From Lycocorax pyrrhopterus obiensis (lineage: Eukaryota; Chordata; Aves; Passeriformes; Paradisaeidae): a stretch of 64,000 nucleotides of DNA. The translations under genes and the position numbers were made by a program. Numbering within the stretch: position 1 is the first letter of the stretch; every line of letters begins with the position of its first letter. Shown piece after piece: positions 62,301 through 64,000 of this stretch. The stretch is from NCBI GenBank assembly GCA_014706295.1, contig JACSVZ010000011.1, forward strand, positions 9,166,163 through 9,230,162. Reading direction: 5' to 3'. The notes below the pieces were generated by a model. That model ran no database searches. It was not told where the DNA came from and saw only the letters and a program-made list of their open reading frames with translations.

Positions 62301-64000
62301 TTCAAGTGTGTTTATGCTTCAAAAACAGCCTGTATAAAGCCTGGATCCTTAACACAGGACATACGATTGCAGAAATATGTTTAATGCCAAAACATGCCTG
62401 TAACTTGCAAACCCAAAGTCTTTTTACATGCTGGGTAAAGATGAAAACACTACTTTTTGTGGGGGGTTGAGGGAAGAACAGCAGAGATCAGTTTGTCCAT
62501 CCACAAGGGGCTCTGCTAGGGTTACCCAGCTAATTTACCTTGTGACCTGAGCTAGATCTTTGAACCCATTCCTCCAGAGGTGAAGAACCACAGTATTAAG
62601 CCTGATTCATTTAAAAGCGCCCTACCAACATAACAAATGATTTTAATAAGATCTACAACTCTACCGGGAAAACTGTACAAGGAAGGCCCAAGTGCTTCTT
62701 TAATGTTTAAAACTTGATTAAATATTTACAGTAGCATAAGACTGAAAAAATCAGAAAGCTCCTCCTTGTCTTGACTGCATCAAATTATGTTTATGGTAGC
62801 TCATGAAGAGCAAAAATTTTTGCCTTTATTAGAAACAAATAAAAAAGCTAAATTCAGATACACAAAATTTTGTAATCTCTATCATGTGTATTCATGATTA
62901 CACTTATATAAATAAGACAAAACAGGACCAAATATATTTATTCTTGCAAAAACCACAATTTCAATTTTAAAGACTGAGACTTTTGAGAGATTTTTTTTTT
63001 CCCCATTCTCTTATATATCTTCTGGATTATGAAGGCTTATTTTAGACATCTACGTATCAACCAGGAATTTTCAATTTTCTTTTGGATTTTCACATTTCTT
63101 TTATTGTCCTTCAGGGTAATGAATGTAAACCCCTTATTCAACAAACTTGCTTTTCTCAGCTGCCTCTTCATAAATAGTTCATACATCCCTAGCTTTCAAA
63201 TTACCTCAGATGCTGAAGGATCATTGAGGTGCTCACTCTTTAATTAGCATAGCCTTTGGAAGAAAGTTTTTGCATAGAAGTCCACAGACCTGTGAACAGA
63301 TTTTTGGCTCTAGATGAGTTCCTGTAATAAACAATTACAAGTTCCAGTCAAGAGCCGAGTTCGAATGAGTTCAGTATGTTGGAAGGAGTCTAGAATCTCA
63401 CTATAGAAGACAGTGAAGAAAGAGACAGGAAGTTATTTGACCCAAGTCATACCATAATCCACTGTAATTCTCTGCAAATGAGGCATCTGTACAAACACCT
63501 TAACAAGTTTTAGTTACCTAGCAAAACTGCTGAAGCTACAAAAACCTCAAAAACCCAATTCTCACAGGAATGGATTAGTGTACTGAAATAAATACCATGG
63601 TCAGCTCTTCGCAAATGAAGTCACAGCACATATAATGAAAGGATTTGGAATGAAATTGTTGTCATTATAAAAAAACATTTGATTCTGTTTCTGACAAGAG
63701 GATCTGTATTCTTGGGGAATTAGGTCTTAAAAATGGTTGCCCATAGGTGTTTATAAGAAGCTAATTGTTGCCTTGAAGCCATTTGGAAACCTGCATATTC
63801 ACAAGTAGTTACACAGCTGTGTAAGCCCAAAAGCCTGTCTCACTATTGACCCACTAAAGCAAGGACACAAGAAACCCTGGGAAAACAGAAATCCCACATC
63901 ATCCAAGGCAATCCCTCAGGATAAGGCAGAAAAACTGATGTTTCTTTCATCTTCCAAATCAAGCCGTTGGAAAACCATGAAGGTTTTCCTGTAGCCAACC

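Larger units (their letters stand above)
52062..64000. other. Non-coding stretch, no gene seen
   Basis: AT-rich sequence with poly(A) tracts at 53570-53583 and 54091-54128 and an (AT)n run at 56371-56393. The frames at 56071-56356 are open on both strands. The plus frame 60621-60848 has an ATG in fair context and meets a GTAAGT at 60835, but is AT-rich and domain-free. Other frames (54612-54800, 58729-59020, 59401-59628, 62258-62470, 63029-63247) are also unremarkable. No RNA gene or promoter was recognised. Confidence 0.5.

Noticed and set aside
63350..63366. GAGTTCGAATGAG resembling a tRNA B-box
   Set aside because: No A-box, acceptor stem or cloverleaf can be formed around it.
63378..63410. 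GTTGGAAGGAGTCTAGAATC resembling CR1 wording
   Set aside because: Agreement is short and broken by mismatches, and no neighbouring CR1 sequence supports it.

Overview
This window looks like ordinary nuclear non-coding DNA from a vertebrate, most likely a bird or another sauropsid. It is AT-rich and CpG-poor, shows no operon-like packing of long reading frames, and has almost no recognisable young repeats. The best taxonomic clue is a decayed CR1 LINE 3' end at 48481-48536 whose wording resembles the avian CR1 tail. Older fossils support an amniote: a MIR-type SINE piece at 21835-21872, and fragments at 17923-17942, 19964-20040 and 21354-21411 that carry wording typical of ancient amniote interspersed repeats. 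No Alu, B1/B2 or L1 sequence was seen. The species cannot be named from this.

No protein-coding gene can be annotated with confidence. The longest open frames (about 96-119 codons, at 16534-16872, 21964-22323, 22460-22798, 33082-33396, 38418-38753 and 49269-49559) match no family I recognise. Several of them begin at non-ATG codons and some overlap other open frames, as expected by chance in 64 kb. Four short segments have splice-site-like borders plus an open frame: 2847-3076 (-), 8445-8530 (-), 51961-52061 (-) and 27570-27677 (+). I list them as unproven exon candidates. The three minus-strand candidates do not join in phase, which argues against a simple single gene.

Layout: 1-16 kb is mostly unique AT-rich DNA with an (AAAT)n microsatellite at 8609-8652 and A/C-rich or pyrimidine tracts. 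The 16-23 kb stretch holds a possible solo-LTR-like insert (about 16252-16500), a 28-bp palindrome in an AT repeat (18461), the ancient repeat cluster, and an 18-bp palindrome at 22438 followed by a GC-richer patch. The 23-42 kb stretch is unique sequence with a compound AT palindrome (34521-34566), a possible conserved regulatory block (about 38910-39440), short tandem duplications (39556, 42455) and a weak second LTR-like candidate (41579). The 42-64 kb stretch holds the CR1 remnant, the TM-like exon candidate near 52 kb, poly(A) tracts and otherwise nothing assignable.

I found no tRNA, rRNA, CRISPR array, operon, CpG island or novel defence or biosynthetic system. The window is best read as intron or intergenic DNA. 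The useful leads are the exon candidates and the structured non-coding spots.
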